The notes: a model not told the origin generated them from the letters alone. A stretch of 64,000 nt of DNA from Nitrosomonas aestuarii (GCF_003046585.1 NZ_QAAE01000005.1:144022-208021), one strand, 5' to 3'. Shown: positions 53,361 through 62,889, counted from the stretch's first letter. Numbers and translations are program-made.

Positions 53361-55184
53361 TTGAGTTCGACAATAACCAAGTTGAACGCTCCGCTAACGC
53401 AAGCGTTTGATTTTCAGCCTTCAAGCGAATTACAAATAATACCAACACCGACGCGCAATACGCTCGCGCAACAATTGGCAGGGTTCGATACCCTGACAAA
53501 TGCACTTGAATACGCTGCGCAGGGGATAACAGGATATAACTTTTATGATGCGAAAGGTAATTTACGTTCGGTTTTATCTTACAATTTGCTTAGACAAAAC
53601 GCGCGTGCATTAGCACAGCGCCTATCCGGTTTTAACCTGATACGCGGCAGTCGGGTTGCTATAATTGCCGACACATCACCTGAATTTGTAGAGTTATTCT
53701 TTGCCTGCCGCTACGCCGGTTTGGTTCCTTTCGCAATGCCAGTGCCAGTTAATCTTGGCAGTCACGGAATTTATGTGCAGCAATTGAAAGGCATGCTGGA
53801 TAGCAGTGAAGCAAGCTTGGCATTTGCAAACATTGACTATATTAATTTCCTTGAAGAAGCTTCTGCAAAAATATCAAATCTCAAATGGACCGGCACACCT
53901 GCCCAGTTAAGAGAATTACCCGCAAAAGATGTTGCGTTGGAACCCAACAGCCCTAATGAAGTTGCCTATCTGCAGTTTACATCGGGAAGTACGCGTATGC
54001 CGCGTGGTGTTGTTATTACTGAACATGCGCTCATGTGTAACCTGCAAGGAATTGTTCGCAACGGACTAGAAATAAAACCTGATGACCGCTCTGCTTCCTG
54101 GTTACCTTTTTATCATGATATGGGACTGGTAGGTCTGGTGTTAGCACCTATGGTTACTCAGATATCAGTGGACTATCTTGCAACGCGCGACTTTGCAATT
54201 CGTCCGCTACAATGGTTAAAACTGATTAGCCGCAATCGCTGCACTGTTGCTTTTAGTCAACCTTTTGGACTCAAGTTATGCACCATGCGTGTACGCGAGT
54301 CAGACTTAAAGGAGCTTGATCTCAGCTGTTGGCGCGCTGCGGGTATCGGTGCCGAAATGATTCGGCCGGATACACTAAGAAATTTTGCGGATAAGTTTTC
54401 ATCTGCCGGTTTTAAAAGTAATGCTTTTCTACCTTGTTATGGTCTTGCTGAATCGACGTTAGCCGTTACATTTTCAAAAATCGGCAGTGGATTCCACAGC
54501 ATACAGATTGACACCAAAACACTTATTGATAAAAGAATGGCCGTTAGATTGCAAACTGCGGGGCGCAAGTACAATGAGTTTGTAAACTGTGGACAGCCTC
54601 TTCCTGGCCATACCGTCAAGGTTGTTGATGAAAATGGATTACAAATAGAAGAAAGAATGGTGGGCAGCGTTCTGGTACAGGGCGCAAGTATCATGACTGG
54701 TTACTATAATAATCCTAAAGAAACCCAAAAGGCCTTAAAGCCTGATAATTGGCTTGATACCGGAGATATTGGCTTCTTATACGAGGGCGATCTATATATA
54801 ACGGGACGCCGGACAGATGTCATTATTGTTAATGGACGCAATATTCGAGCTCAAGATATTGAGGAACTTGCAGAACAACAACCCGAAGTTAGATCAAGAG
54901 AAGCATCCGCTTTTGGCGTTAATGATACAGCTGGCACAACAACCATTGTACTGGTTATTGAATGCAGATTGACATCTGCAACAGAGCGTAACTCGTTAAT
55001 AAAACGATTGCAGCAACTTGTTTATATGGCTTTTGGTGTTAACTGTATTGTAGAACTCGTTTCACCACATACATTACCGAGGACATCGTCAGGTAAATTA
55101 TCGCGCTTTGCTGCACGTCAGGGCTATATACAACGTACAAACCTGAATGACCAACTATCTGTGGTTGAATCCGGAGATCGCTAA
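53361..55184 (+). CDS. Fatty-acyl-AMP ligase / acyl-ACP synthetase
   Basis: An adenylate-forming enzyme of 607 residues in the FAAL/FadD32-like group. Motifs: YLQFTSGSTRMPRGVVITE (A3/P-loop), SWLPFYHDMGLVGLVL, CYGLAESTLAVTFSK, LDTGDIGFLYEGDLYITGRRTDVIIVNGRN and a C-terminal catalytic Lys context RTSSGKLSRFAARQG. FAALs hand the acyl-AMP to an acyl carrier protein, here the one two genes downstream, in place of CoA. The TTG at 53361 has GGGGAA at good spacing; a TTG at 53283 is the only other start. First gene of a four-gene operon read as sphingoid-base synthesis. Confidence 0.9.
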   Translation: MSSTITKLNAPLTQAFDFQPSSELQIIPTPTRNTLAQQLAGFDTLTNALEYAAQGITGYNFYDAKGNLRSVLSYNLLRQNARALAQRLSGFNLIRGSRVAIIADTSPEFVELFFACRYAGLVPFAMPVPVNLGSHGIYVQQLKGMLDSSEASLAFANIDYINFLEEASAKISNLKWTGTPAQLRELPAKDVALEPNSPNEVAYLQFTSGSTRMPRGVVITEHALMCNLQGIVRNGLEIKPDDRSASWLPFYHDMGLVGLVLAPMVTQISVDYLATRDFAIRPLQWLKLISRNRCTVAFSQPFGLKLCTMRVRESDLKELDLSCWRAAGIGAEMIRPDTLRNFADKFSSAGFKSNAFLPCYGLAESTLAVTFSKIGSGFHSIQIDTKTLIDKRMAVRLQTAGRKYNEFVNCGQPLPGHTVKVVDENGLQIEERMVGSVLVQGASIMTGYYNNPKETQKALKPDNWLDTGDIGFLYEGDLYITGRRTDVIIVNGRNIRAQDIEELAEQQPEVRSREASAFGVNDTAGTTTIVLVIECRLTSATERNSLIKRLQQLVYMAFGVNCIVELVSPHTLPRTSSGKLSRFAARQGYIQRTNLNDQLSVVESGDR

Positions 55185-55190
55185 GTTATC

Positions 55191-56102
55191 ATGCAAAAAT
55201 TAGTAGCAGTTACAGGCGCTACTGGTTTTATTGGTCATAGATTGATTAGCAAGCTTGCCAGTGATGGCTGGACAATCAAAGCACTCACACGGAAAAAAAA
55301 AGAAAATACAAATGCCATACAATGGATAAATGGTGATTTAGGAAATTTATCGGCATTAGCTGATCTTACTCAGGATATTTCAGCAATTGTCCATTGTGCT
55401 GGCGCAGTAAGAGGTCGTTCGTTTGATGAGTTTGTTCATACAAATGTTGATGGAACCCAAAATTTACTTCACATCGCTACTGAGCGAAACCAACGTCCTC
55501 GCTTTTTATTTATTTCCTCATTAGCAGCCAGACAACCAGATTTATCTTGGTATGCTCAGAGCAAGCACTTGGCCGAGCAACAGATTATCAATCATTCCAC
55601 TGATCTGCCCTGGACAATTTTTCGTCCGACTGCAGTTTACGGTCCTGGTGACGAAGAACTAAAGCCGCTTTTCAAAGCAACCCGCAGAGGCCTGCTACCT
55701 GTTGTAGGAAAACCGAATAATCGATTTGGACTTATTCACGTTGATGATCTGGTAGCTGCAATTCAGATCTGGCTGAATACTGAAGCACCCTGCAACGACA
55801 TTTTTGAGCTAGATGACGGCATGCCAAATGGCTATAGTTTTGAATCTCTGGCAAGCCTAGCACAAGAAGTATGGAAAAAACCTGTTCGTTGTATCAAGAT
55901 CCCACACTCATTCATTAAAAATGTCGCTATATTGAATCTCTGGTTAGCACGCATTTTTAATTATTCCCCCATGTTAACACCTGGAAAAGTTAAAGAGCTG
56001 CAACATAGTGACTGGGTATGTGATAATACACCACTCATGCATGCATTGCCTGGCTGGAAGCCTAGAGTTCATTTGCATGAATCGTTACCATTAATTATTT
56101 AA
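55191..56102 (+). CDS. NAD-dependent epimerase/dehydratase, ceramide-reductase (CerR)-like
   Basis: An extended short-chain dehydrogenase of 303 residues. The NAD(P) site is VTGATGFIGHRLISKL. The catalytic Tyr and Lys are in WYAQSKHLAEQ (YxxxK), with SSLAARQ upstream supplying the Ser. FRPTAVYGPGDEELKPLFK and FGLIHVDDLVAAI are typical of the family. It starts 6 bases after the ligase gene. In Caulobacter a homologous gene in the same position (CerR, next to spt and acp) reduces the 3-oxo group of oxidised ceramide. The role here is inferred from the operon. Confidence 0.85.
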   Translation: MQKLVAVTGATGFIGHRLISKLASDGWTIKALTRKKKENTNAIQWINGDLGNLSALADLTQDISAIVHCAGAVRGRSFDEFVHTNVDGTQNLLHIATERNQRPRFLFISSLAARQPDLSWYAQSKHLAEQQIINHSTDLPWTIFRPTAVYGPGDEELKPLFKATRRGLLPVVGKPNNRFGLIHVDDLVAAIQIWLNTEAPCNDIFELDDGMPNGYSFESLASLAQEVWKKPVRCIKIPHSFIKNVAILNLWLARIFNYSPMLTPGKVKELQHSDWVCDNTPLMHALPGWKPRVHLHESLPLII

Positions 56103-56135
56103 CACCAAGGACTTATAGATAGGTTCTCATGATCT

Positions 56136-56390
56136 ATGACAGAATGTAATTATGATGAAATTATGCAGCTACTCTGTGATCGCTTAAGCACTTTAACAAG
56201 CTCCGAAACTGCTATAACAGCTGATACTAACCTCATCAGTGAGTTATCAATTGATTCAATTAAGTTGCTAAACCTTATTATGGAAATTGAAGATTCATTT
56301 GATATCTCTATCCCCATAAATGCACTGGCTGACGTACAAACAGTTCATGAACTTGCCAGTCTCATATCAAGAATTAAATCAGCGCACTAA
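56136..56390 (+). CDS. Acyl carrier protein
   Basis: An 84-residue ACP. The phosphopantetheine attachment Ser is in SIDSIKLLNLIMEIEDSFDI, where the usual DSL is DSI. The flanking residues (ITADTNLISEL and a following acidic helix) fit the family. It is a dedicated carrier, not the housekeeping fab ACP, since it sits between the dehydrogenase and the aminoacyl synthase genes. The synthase ATG follows the stop without a gap, so the two are translated together. Confidence 0.92.
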   Translation: MTECNYDEIMQLLCDRLSTLTSSETAITADTNLISELSIDSIKLLNLIMEIEDSFDISIPINALADVQTVHELASLISRIKSAH

Positions 56391-57581
56391 ATGAATTTAC
56401 TTGAAAAACTTGATGCAGCTGCTGCTGTAAGAAAATCGTTATTACCCGATGGTGTAGGTGCTTTTGGAATCCCAATTGAAGAAGTTTACTCTGCAACCGA
56501 AGCCAGAATTGGCGATCGTCGTGTACTTTTACTCGGAACAAATAACTATCTGGGCTTAACCTTTTCACCTGAATGTATACAAGCTGCACATGAAGCACTA
56601 GATACAGAAGGTACAGGTACAACTGGGTCGCGAATGGCCAATGGCAGTTATTCTGGTCACCGTGCGCTTGAGCAAGAATTTGCCAATTTCTATGAGTGCT
56701 GTACAGGCATAGTGTTTACAACCGGCTATCAAGCCAATCTGGGTACTATATCAGGCCTGGTTGGTCGCGGCGATACTGTTCTGATAGATAGTGACTCACA
56801 TGCCAGTATCTATGACGGTTGCATTCTGAGCGGAGCAGAAATTATCCGTTTCAGACATAATGACATGATCGATATGGAAAAACGTCTGCGTCGTCTAGGA
56901 GACCGAACAACAACCACATTGATCATTGTCGAAGGCATATATAGCATGCTGGGTGACCAAGCACCCTTGGCAGAGATTGTGCAACTAAAGAACAAATACA
57001 ACTGCACACTATTACTCGATGAAGCCCATTCTCTGGGCGTTTTGGGCGAAACAGGGCAAGGCTTGGTTGAAAAAACAGGATTGCTGAAAGAAATCGATTT
57101 TATCACGGGCACATTCAGCAAAAGTTTGTGTAGTATAGGTGGATTTTGTGTCAGCAACCATCCACAACTAGACCAGTTACGTTATATTAGCCATCCCTAT
57201 ATTTTTACTGCATCGCCCTCGCCCGCAACAATCGCATCAACACGGGCTGCACTTAAGTTATTGCGAAATGGCAGTAACTTGCGAAAGCAGCTGTGGAAGA
57301 ATTGCACGCAACTTTATACGCATCTTAATACGGTTGGATATAGGCTTGGTCCTGAACCAGGCCCAGTAATTGCGGCGATACTCGACAACCCTCGTCAAGC
57401 GCTACAACTTTGGCACGGATTATTAGAACATAATATTTACGTGAACCTGATTCTACCTCCTGCGGCTCCGGATGGAAAATCGTTGGTACGTTGCAGCGTC
57501 AATGCAGCACATACTAATGAGCAAATAGCTCATGTGGGTGCGACATTTGAAAAACTCTATCAACAGTTTTTAGTTGCCTGA
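56391..57581 (+). CDS. spt: Alpha-oxoamine synthase, serine palmitoyltransferase-like
   Basis: PLP-dependent fold-type I enzyme of 396 residues that condenses an acyl thioester with an amino acid. The PLP lysine lies in TGTFSKSLCSIGGF, matching the T-F-S-K-S pattern of serine palmitoyltransferases; biotin-pathway BioF usually has T-L-x-K-A. Also seen: GTNNYLGLTF, GTGTTGSRMANGSYSGHRALEQEFA, SDSHASIYDGC and LLLDEAHSLGVLGETGQG. It has no biotin genes near it and follows an ACP gene. The most likely product is 3-ketosphinganine. AONS or another oxoamine synthase is the alternative. Confidence 0.86.
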   Translation: MNLLEKLDAAAAVRKSLLPDGVGAFGIPIEEVYSATEARIGDRRVLLLGTNNYLGLTFSPECIQAAHEALDTEGTGTTGSRMANGSYSGHRALEQEFANFYECCTGIVFTTGYQANLGTISGLVGRGDTVLIDSDSHASIYDGCILSGAEIIRFRHNDMIDMEKRLRRLGDRTTTTLIIVEGIYSMLGDQAPLAEIVQLKNKYNCTLLLDEAHSLGVLGETGQGLVEKTGLLKEIDFITGTFSKSLCSIGGFCVSNHPQLDQLRYISHPYIFTASPSPATIASTRAALKLLRNGSNLRKQLWKNCTQLYTHLNTVGYRLGPEPGPVIAAILDNPRQALQLWHGLLEHNIYVNLILPPAAPDGKSLVRCSVNAAHTNEQIAHVGATFEKLYQQFLVA

Positions 57582-57645
57582 GCATCAAAAGGAATGAAAA
57601 TTAATCCTATATATTTTACACTTATAATCGGGAATGAGTTTGTAT

Positions 57646-58308
57646 CTATCGTAAACTGATAACAGGCCAATCATTCTCATCGGCATGCTTTCTTAATGTA
57701 GCATCTGGGTCAACGGCAACTGGATGAGTAACCTTACTCAACAATGGCAAATCGTTCAATGAATCACTGTAAAACCAGCTTTGTAAAAATGATAACCAAG
57801 TAAGATTATGCTGGCTCAGCCAGCTCTCTAGGCGATCAATTTTTCCTTCTCTAAAACAGGGGATACCAGTAACCTTACCGGTAAATTCGCCATCTTTTTC
57901 TTCCGGTTCTGTAGCAATCAAATTAGTAATACCTAAAGTCAGAGCAATCGGTGCAGTCACAAAACTGTTTGTTGCAGTAATAATAATACAAAGATCACCA
58001 TCCAGCATATGCCCTTCTATCAATTTACGCGTACCTGGCGAAATCAATGGCACGATCTTTTTAGTGATAAACTCGCGCCGCCATTCTTCTAACTGATATC
58101 GTGGATGCCGTGACAACGGCTTGAGCTGGAAATCCAAAAATTCGTGAATATCCAACGTACCTGCCTTATATTGCTCGTAAAATTCGAGATTTCGTGCTTC
58201 ATGTAATTCACGATCAAGCGCTTTCTTTTCAATTAAAAATTGTGCCCACTCAAAATCACTGTCACCTGCGATTAAGGTATTATCCAAATCAAATAATGCT
58301 AATTTCAT
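57646..58308 (-). CDS. HAD-IB family phosphatase
   Basis: A 220-residue haloacid-dehalogenase-superfamily phosphatase of subfamily IB (SerB-like). The nucleophile motif is DLDNTLIAGDSDFEWA (DxDxT, second Asp as acid/base), motif II is IIITATNSFVTAPIA, and motif III with the metal-binding Asp is SDSLNDLPLL. The substrate is unknown; close relatives are found next to hda in betaproteobacteria. It follows hda by 17 bases on the minus strand. Confidence 0.9.
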   Translation of the reverse strand: MKLALFDLDNTLIAGDSDFEWAQFLIEKKALDRELHEARNLEFYEQYKAGTLDIHEFLDFQLKPLSRHPRYQLEEWRREFITKKIVPLISPGTRKLIEGHMLDGDLCIIITATNSFVTAPIALTLGITNLIATEPEEKDGEFTGKVTGIPCFREGKIDRLESWLSQHNLTWLSFLQSWFYSDSLNDLPLLSKVTHPVAVDPDATLRKHADENDWPVISLR

Positions 58309-58325
58309 GATAATTAATTATCTTT

Positions 58326-59003
58326 CTAAGATATTCCATGTAACAACTTTCTTAATAAAGGAATGGTAATTTGGCGCTGGTGAACTAATGAATATCGATC
58401 TAATGCATCCAGTGTCATCATGAGTGATGACAAATCTCGTTTGACATGGCGCAGCAAATACCAGCAAATTTCTTTTCGCAAATTAAAGCCGCGCTCAATT
58501 GCATGCCGTTGCAGGGCTTCAATTTTTTCTTCCTCTGTTAGTTCATGAACCTGATAAACAAGCCCCCATCCTAACCGAGTCACCAAGTCCTGCCGAAGAT
58601 TCAACTGTGCAGGTGCCAATGAACCACTTACCAACAGAAAAGTATTTCCTTCCTCCCGTATTTGATTATATACGTTAAACAATGCAACTTGCGCATCGTC
58701 GTGCAAGCGTTCAACGTCATCAATAGCCACACAACCAAGATTATCAGTAAACCTGAATTCAGGTGTTAATTCAGCGGGAAAATAATGGGCGACAGATTGT
58801 CTTTGCAGAAAATAATCGATGACAGCCTGCAACAGATGACTCTTCCCACATCCTAATCTCCCCCAGATATAAACAAAGTGTTCTTTTTCCTCAGCGCGAA
58901 TGACTCTTTTAAGCATCTGTAACAGCTCAAGATTACGACCCGGCACAAAATTAGCTAATGAAGGTCCTACTGACGGCTTAATATCTAGTAATAATTGCGT
59001 CAT
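58326..59003 (-). CDS. hda: DnaA regulatory inactivator Hda
   Basis: AAA+ protein of 225 residues that promotes ATP hydrolysis by DnaA at the replication clamp and so limits re-initiation. The N-terminus has the clamp-binding motif TQLLLDI (QLxLxI). Walker A reads WGRLGCGKSHLL, Walker B VAIDDVERLHD, and sensor segments TRLGWGLVYQV and SLMMTLDALDRYSL are present. It is followed by the HAD phosphatase gene and lies downstream of the AI-2E transporter gene, a common betaproteobacterial order. Confidence 0.94.
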   Translation of the reverse strand: MTQLLLDIKPSVGPSLANFVPGRNLELLQMLKRVIRAEEKEHFVYIWGRLGCGKSHLLQAVIDYFLQRQSVAHYFPAELTPEFRFTDNLGCVAIDDVERLHDDAQVALFNVYNQIREEGNTFLLVSGSLAPAQLNLRQDLVTRLGWGLVYQVHELTEEEKIEALQRHAIERGFNLRKEICWYLLRHVKRDLSSLMMTLDALDRYSLVHQRQITIPLLRKLLHGIS

Positions 59004-59084
59004 TGACTATACAGAAATTTGCGTTTATTGAAGGCATGTTTTCCAAAAAGTATTTCAAACTATCTATTCAGGTTAATTGGTTTG

Positions 59085-60149
59085 TTAATTGTACAAATCA
59101 CTTTCAAGATAGCGTTGCTGAATATGCCGCAGCCAAACCAATAAAACTGCACTCACTGGTAACGCCATCAGAATTCCAAAAAATCCAAACAACTGTCCGA
59201 ACGCGAGCAATGCAAAAATAACTATAACCGGGTGCAAGCCAATTCTATCGCCCACTAACCATGGTGTTATTATCATACCTTCTACTAATTGCCCCATTGC
59301 AAAAACAATCCACACCGGTACAATTTCCGCCCAGCCCTGAAACTGCATGAAGGCTGCTAATGTAGCTAGAGTCAGTCCTACAATCGTTCCTAGATATGGT
59401 ACAAAAACCAGAAGTCCTGCTACAAGTCCAATCGGCAAAGCAAATTCTAATCCAACTAACCATAATCCAGTAATATAAATATTGCTCATGATAAAAATCA
59501 CAGACAATTGCCCACGCAGATACTGCGCCAAAATACGGTCAGTTTCCCGGGCCAATGTTGCAACCTGATCATGCCAGTAACGCGGCACTATTCCATCGAT
59601 TTGTTTAATTATTTGATTCCAATCACGTAATAAATAAAATAGCACGACTGGAACAAGTAATAGATTTACAAAAAATTCGACGATTGCCATACCACCGCTC
59701 GTTAATGAAGGGAGCATTTTTGCTGCTATCCCACCCGCACTTTTCCAGTGCTCGGATACTGCTTGTTTCAGTGAATTAATGTCGGGTTGCAAACTCAAAT
59801 TCAACCGGGCTTCAAGCCAAGGGATTACTTGATTTCTTAAAATATCTATATATACAGGCATTTTTTCTATTAGACGATTTGATTCCTTCTCGAATAATGG
59901 CACCATAATTAGAACCAATGCCGCAAATATACTCAACAATAGAAACATGATTAATATTGCACCAATTGTCCGGGGAATTTTAAATGCAGCCATACGAGTA
60001 ACCACAGGATTACAAATATAAGCAATCACAGCTGCCAACAGAAAAGGGGTGAGGATTGGGCTTAGCAGATAAATAAGGACACCTGTCGCAGTGGCCAGCA
60101 ATAACCACCATAAATAATGTAAATCTTTAGACTGACCTTCTACACTCAT
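59085..60149 (-). CDS. AI-2E/PerM-family membrane transporter
   Basis: A 354-residue inner-membrane protein with about eight hydrophobic segments, family AI-2E transporter (PF01594). The N-terminus has YLLSPILTPFLLAAVIAYICNPVV. The conserved block YLRGQLSVIFIMSNIYITGLWLVG, then FVPYLGTIVGLTLATLAA, GQLVEGMIITPWLVGDRIGLHP and FGFFGILMALPVSAVLLV are family hallmarks. The function of most members is unclear (autoinducer export or Na+/H+ antiport are described for relatives). It forms an operon-like string with hda and the phosphatase. Confidence 0.93.
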   Translation of the reverse strand: MSVEGQSKDLHYLWWLLLATATGVLIYLLSPILTPFLLAAVIAYICNPVVTRMAAFKIPRTIGAILIMFLLLSIFAALVLIMVPLFEKESNRLIEKMPVYIDILRNQVIPWLEARLNLSLQPDINSLKQAVSEHWKSAGGIAAKMLPSLTSGGMAIVEFFVNLLLVPVVLFYLLRDWNQIIKQIDGIVPRYWHDQVATLARETDRILAQYLRGQLSVIFIMSNIYITGLWLVGLEFALPIGLVAGLLVFVPYLGTIVGLTLATLAAFMQFQGWAEIVPVWIVFAMGQLVEGMIITPWLVGDRIGLHPVIVIFALLAFGQLFGFFGILMALPVSAVLLVWLRHIQQRYLESDLYN

Positions 60150-60446
60150 TCATCTTTCCATCAGAAAATTGCTTATCTTTGATAATGAAAACGAAAATAG
60201 ATCGGTGGAATCATTGTTAACAAACTCAGATGCACTGTGTTTATACGGTGATTTTATCACCTCAAAATTCCATTTGATGTCTTTTAATTACAAAAAATAT
60301 CCTGTAATGGCTCAACACCTTTCTCTCCAAATAATCAAACAAGCTTCGCGCATTTAGAACTAAAAAGTCCTTTACGTAATAACGCATCCATACCCACGTA
60401 ACATTTGTAACAATATAAGTTTAACTGTTTAACAAGCATGCTGTGG
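60150..60446. other. Intergenic region beside the IS remnant
   Basis: About 300 AT-rich bases between the AI-2E gene start and the outer end of the decayed IS256-type element. Its left part holds the promoter of the AI-2E/hda operon. A 62-codon plus-strand frame at 60169 shows no features and is not called. Confidence 0.45.
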
Positions 60447-61495
60447 GAGGGTGTTCAAGATTCTTTGTCAACCTACAAATTATCTGCCGTACTCTGCTTA
60501 ATGAGCTGCTTCAACCGGTAACCGATCGACACCATGGGAGTCGATCGGCTGCCCGTTTTCAGCGGCATTATATAAAATTCCCAACCATTTTCTAAATCCC
60601 GTGCTGTATCCAGACACCCTTCAAAATACATCGCCAGCTGTAATAATGTTTGGAAAGGGCATTGTCCATTTCCTGCTGGCGTTCTTAATGCCGACATACA
60701 GTAGCTTAAGCAAACTATTCTTGTTCGGAAATCCGCCTTTCGTTTTTGTAAGTTTGCGAAACTGACGATAGATCGCCTCTATGGTATTTGTCGTATACAT
60801 AACACGGCGTATCGGTTCAGAGAATTTAAAGAGTACCGATTAATCTCCCATTTGTTTCACCAGGATTTGATCACAGTGGGATACTGTTCTCTATATTTGG
60901 CTTCCAGCGCATCAAGTGCATCTTCAGTACATCCCTGGTCTGTGCTTTGTATACCGGTCTTAAAGCAGCCATGAAAGCTTTGTGATTCTTTGACGCGACA
61001 TATTTCATCGAATGGTGTATGTGATGATTGATGCACAGTCGAATCCTTGTTTTTGGAAAAATACTTTAATCGCTTCAGGAAAATCTGTAAGAGCGTCTAC
61101 GGCAGCAATAAAGATAACCTATACGCCGAATATTCAGATTTTTCTATACAGCCAGCCAGAATCGAACGCTTACGCATTCCGACAATGACAACCCCAGGAT
61201 TTTCTTGTGGCCTCTCAGCGTATTCAGCGGAAAAATAACCTGTGACCGATTTCACGGTTTTAGATGTTGATCCATCTTTGCGGTTCGATACATCGCCGGA
61301 TTCAATAGGCTGTTCAAGTTCTGCCGCTAATGCAGCTTAATCAGCGGTATTGATGTGCCATTCTTGCTATGCAGATCCTGCAATATTTAACGCTGACGGC
61401 TCTTCTTCAAAATTGAATTCTGGTTTAGTCCTGCTCATCTGTCACTCCTCCGAGATTTCATCATAAGGGAATGATACAGAATTTTTAATACTCTC
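60447..61495 (-). mobile_element. Decayed IS256-family insertion sequence
   Basis: The two ends are imperfect inverted repeats: GAGGGTGTTCAAGATTCT beginning at 60447, and on the opposite strand from 61495 GAGAGTATTAAAAATTCT, with further matches inward (about 18 of 24 bases). The enclosed 1,049 bases are shorter than intact IS256 elements (about 1.3 kb), matching an internal deletion in the transposase. It lies between the AI-2E gene and the amo terminator. Confidence 0.7.
60473..61438 (-). pseudogene. IS256-family transposase remnant
   Basis: The start is clear on the minus strand (ATG at 61438, GGAGGAG eight bases ahead; MSRTKPEFNFEEEPSALNI). The frame soon meets stops (TAG and TAA within 40 codons). 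NRKDGSTSKTVKSVTG is the IS256 N-terminal zinc-finger-like motif, after which the catalytic N-terminal part is deleted. Later pieces include MKYVASKNHKAFMAALRPVYKA and RRVMYTTNTIEAIYRQFRK in shifted frames, and a C-terminal YFEGCLDT. Stops, frameshifts and the deletion make it non-functional. Confidence 0.85.
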
Positions 61496-61562
61496 GTCCT
61501 CCAGAATATAACCGGGTTCATGAGGCATCTCTATTGACAAATTTCTTGGGCAGCATAAATCG

Positions 61563-61607
61563 AAAAAAAACCGGTACACCGACTGTCTTGCGACAGTGGT
61601 GTACCGG
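61563..61607 (-). terminator. Strong rho-independent terminator of the amoCAB operon
   Basis: On the minus strand, CCGGTACACC(A)CTGTC and GACAGT(C)GGTGTACCGG pair over 16 bp with a single unpaired base and a four-base loop (plus-strand arms 61571-61587 and 61592-61607). It is followed by eight consecutive T (plus-strand A-run 61563-61570). It lies 20 bases past the amoB stop codon and ends the operon. Confidence 0.95.
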
Positions 61608-61626
61608 CGTTGTTACTAACCTGCTT

Positions 61627-62889
61627 TTAGAGTCTGGTAAAGACTGGAATTACAGCGCCAGCAATACTGTTAATATAACGATTGCCTTCTTCATCCCATG
61701 TCATCAACAAACCACCAAAACGGCTTTCAGGATCACCCAGCAAAGCCATCAAACGCTGTACTTCCCACAATGCGTCTTTGGCTTCCAATTTAACTTCACG
61801 GGTTTCTCCCGGCTGAATCGCAGCATCATCATCCAGTGTCAGTCCGGTTGCCACCAGCTCTCTTGGATAATCAGGATCAAGGTGCTCACGTCCCAGTGCG
61901 TTTACAAAACGTACACCTGCTGTCGTAAACTCACCAATATTCACGCCTGTATCACCATTGTTGGTAATGTCCATGGTAATACGTAACGCGCGCCCTGGTA
62001 CGTCATAGTTAGCATGTGTAACTTTGATCGCAACTGGATTCGGCTCAATTGGTAACGGATCTACTTTGGATTCACCAGCCTGAATTGGAATGGTGTACGG
62101 ATGTACGCTTTCTGTATAACGATAACCACCCCATACCAGCGCACACGTCAGAATTGCAACACCCCACGCCAGTTTACGATCAAACGGATCCAGCAGCAGT
62201 TCGTCACCATACGCTAACAGTACACGACTGCGTGGCAGAAACATCGGACGTGCCACGAAAGCACCAATCCAGAAAATGCCTATGCCTGTCCACAGTACGT
62301 GCCAGAAAATACCATTGGCAAAGTTGAATGTTTCTGTGTCAATGGTCTCACCTGTCAGTGTTTTAACAGGGTTGGTAAAATCATCCCAGCTGCCTGTGAT
62401 GTTCATCCATGAGGCAGGACCTGCAATTGGACCCGCATCTTTTACGTTAACCATCGCGTGCATGTGATGACGGCCAGGTATACGTGCTTTCAGCTTGACT
62501 TCAAATTCATAGTCACGACCAATTACCAGTGGCCCTGAAATGAATGTCGGTTCGCCATTCAGTTTGGTGCTCAAACGCACAAACACCGGACTTGGGCTAC
62601 CAACGTTGAAGAACGCACGTTCTGGCTTACCTACCGCACGCGGCCAATCTTCCGCCAGGTGAAACTTACCTGTCATCCACGCTATGTCATTAACTTTGGT
62701 GACCTTAGGCTCCCATTTCATGTCATACCATTGGATACTACGCATGCGCAAGAATGGCTCTTGTGAACGTTCTCCATGCGCTGCTACCGGTGTTACGTCT
62801 ACTGCTACTGTCAGCGCCAGTGTCGCGGCACCTACTGCTGCGCCATAAAGACCCATGACCCCCAGTTTAACGATATTTCTTATTTTCAT
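61627..62889 (-). CDS. amoB: Ammonia monooxygenase subunit B
   Basis: Periplasmic copper subunit of the membrane monooxygenase that oxidises ammonia to hydroxylamine, 420 residues. The signal sequence ends at VAA, exposing His-38 in [20 protein letters not shown], the N-terminal copper ligand. The other ligands lie in [18 protein letters not shown] (His-142, His-144), as in particulate methane monooxygenase. Two cupredoxin domains are separated by two membrane helices ([17 protein letters not shown] and [17 protein letters not shown]). It overlaps the amoA stop by one base (TAATG). Confidence 0.98.
   Translation of the reverse strand: MKIRNIVKLGVMGLYGAAVGAATLALTVAVDVTPVAAHGERSQEPFLRMRSIQWYDMKWEPKVTKVNDIAWMTGKFHLAEDWPRAVGKPERAFFNVGSPSPVFVRLSTKLNGEPTFISGPLVIGRDYEFEVKLKARIPGRHHMHAMVNVKDAGPIAGPASWMNITGSWDDFTNPVKTLTGETIDTETFNFANGIFWHVLWTGIGIFWIGAFVARPMFLPRSRVLLAYGDELLLDPFDRKLAWGVAILTCALVWGGYRYTESVHPYTIPIQAGESKVDPLPIEPNPVAIKVTHANYDVPGRALRITMDITNNGDTGVNIGEFTTAGVRFVNALGREHLDPDYPRELVATGLTLDDDAAIQPGETREVKLEAKDALWEVQRLMALLGDPESRFGGLLMTWDEEGNRYINSIAGAVIPVFTRL

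Noticed and set aside
56391..57581. BioF (8-amino-7-oxononanoate synthase) as the name of the oxoamine synthase
   Set aside because: The lysine motif is Spt-like, no biotin genes are nearby, and the gene is coupled to an ACP, a ligase and a CerR-like reductase.
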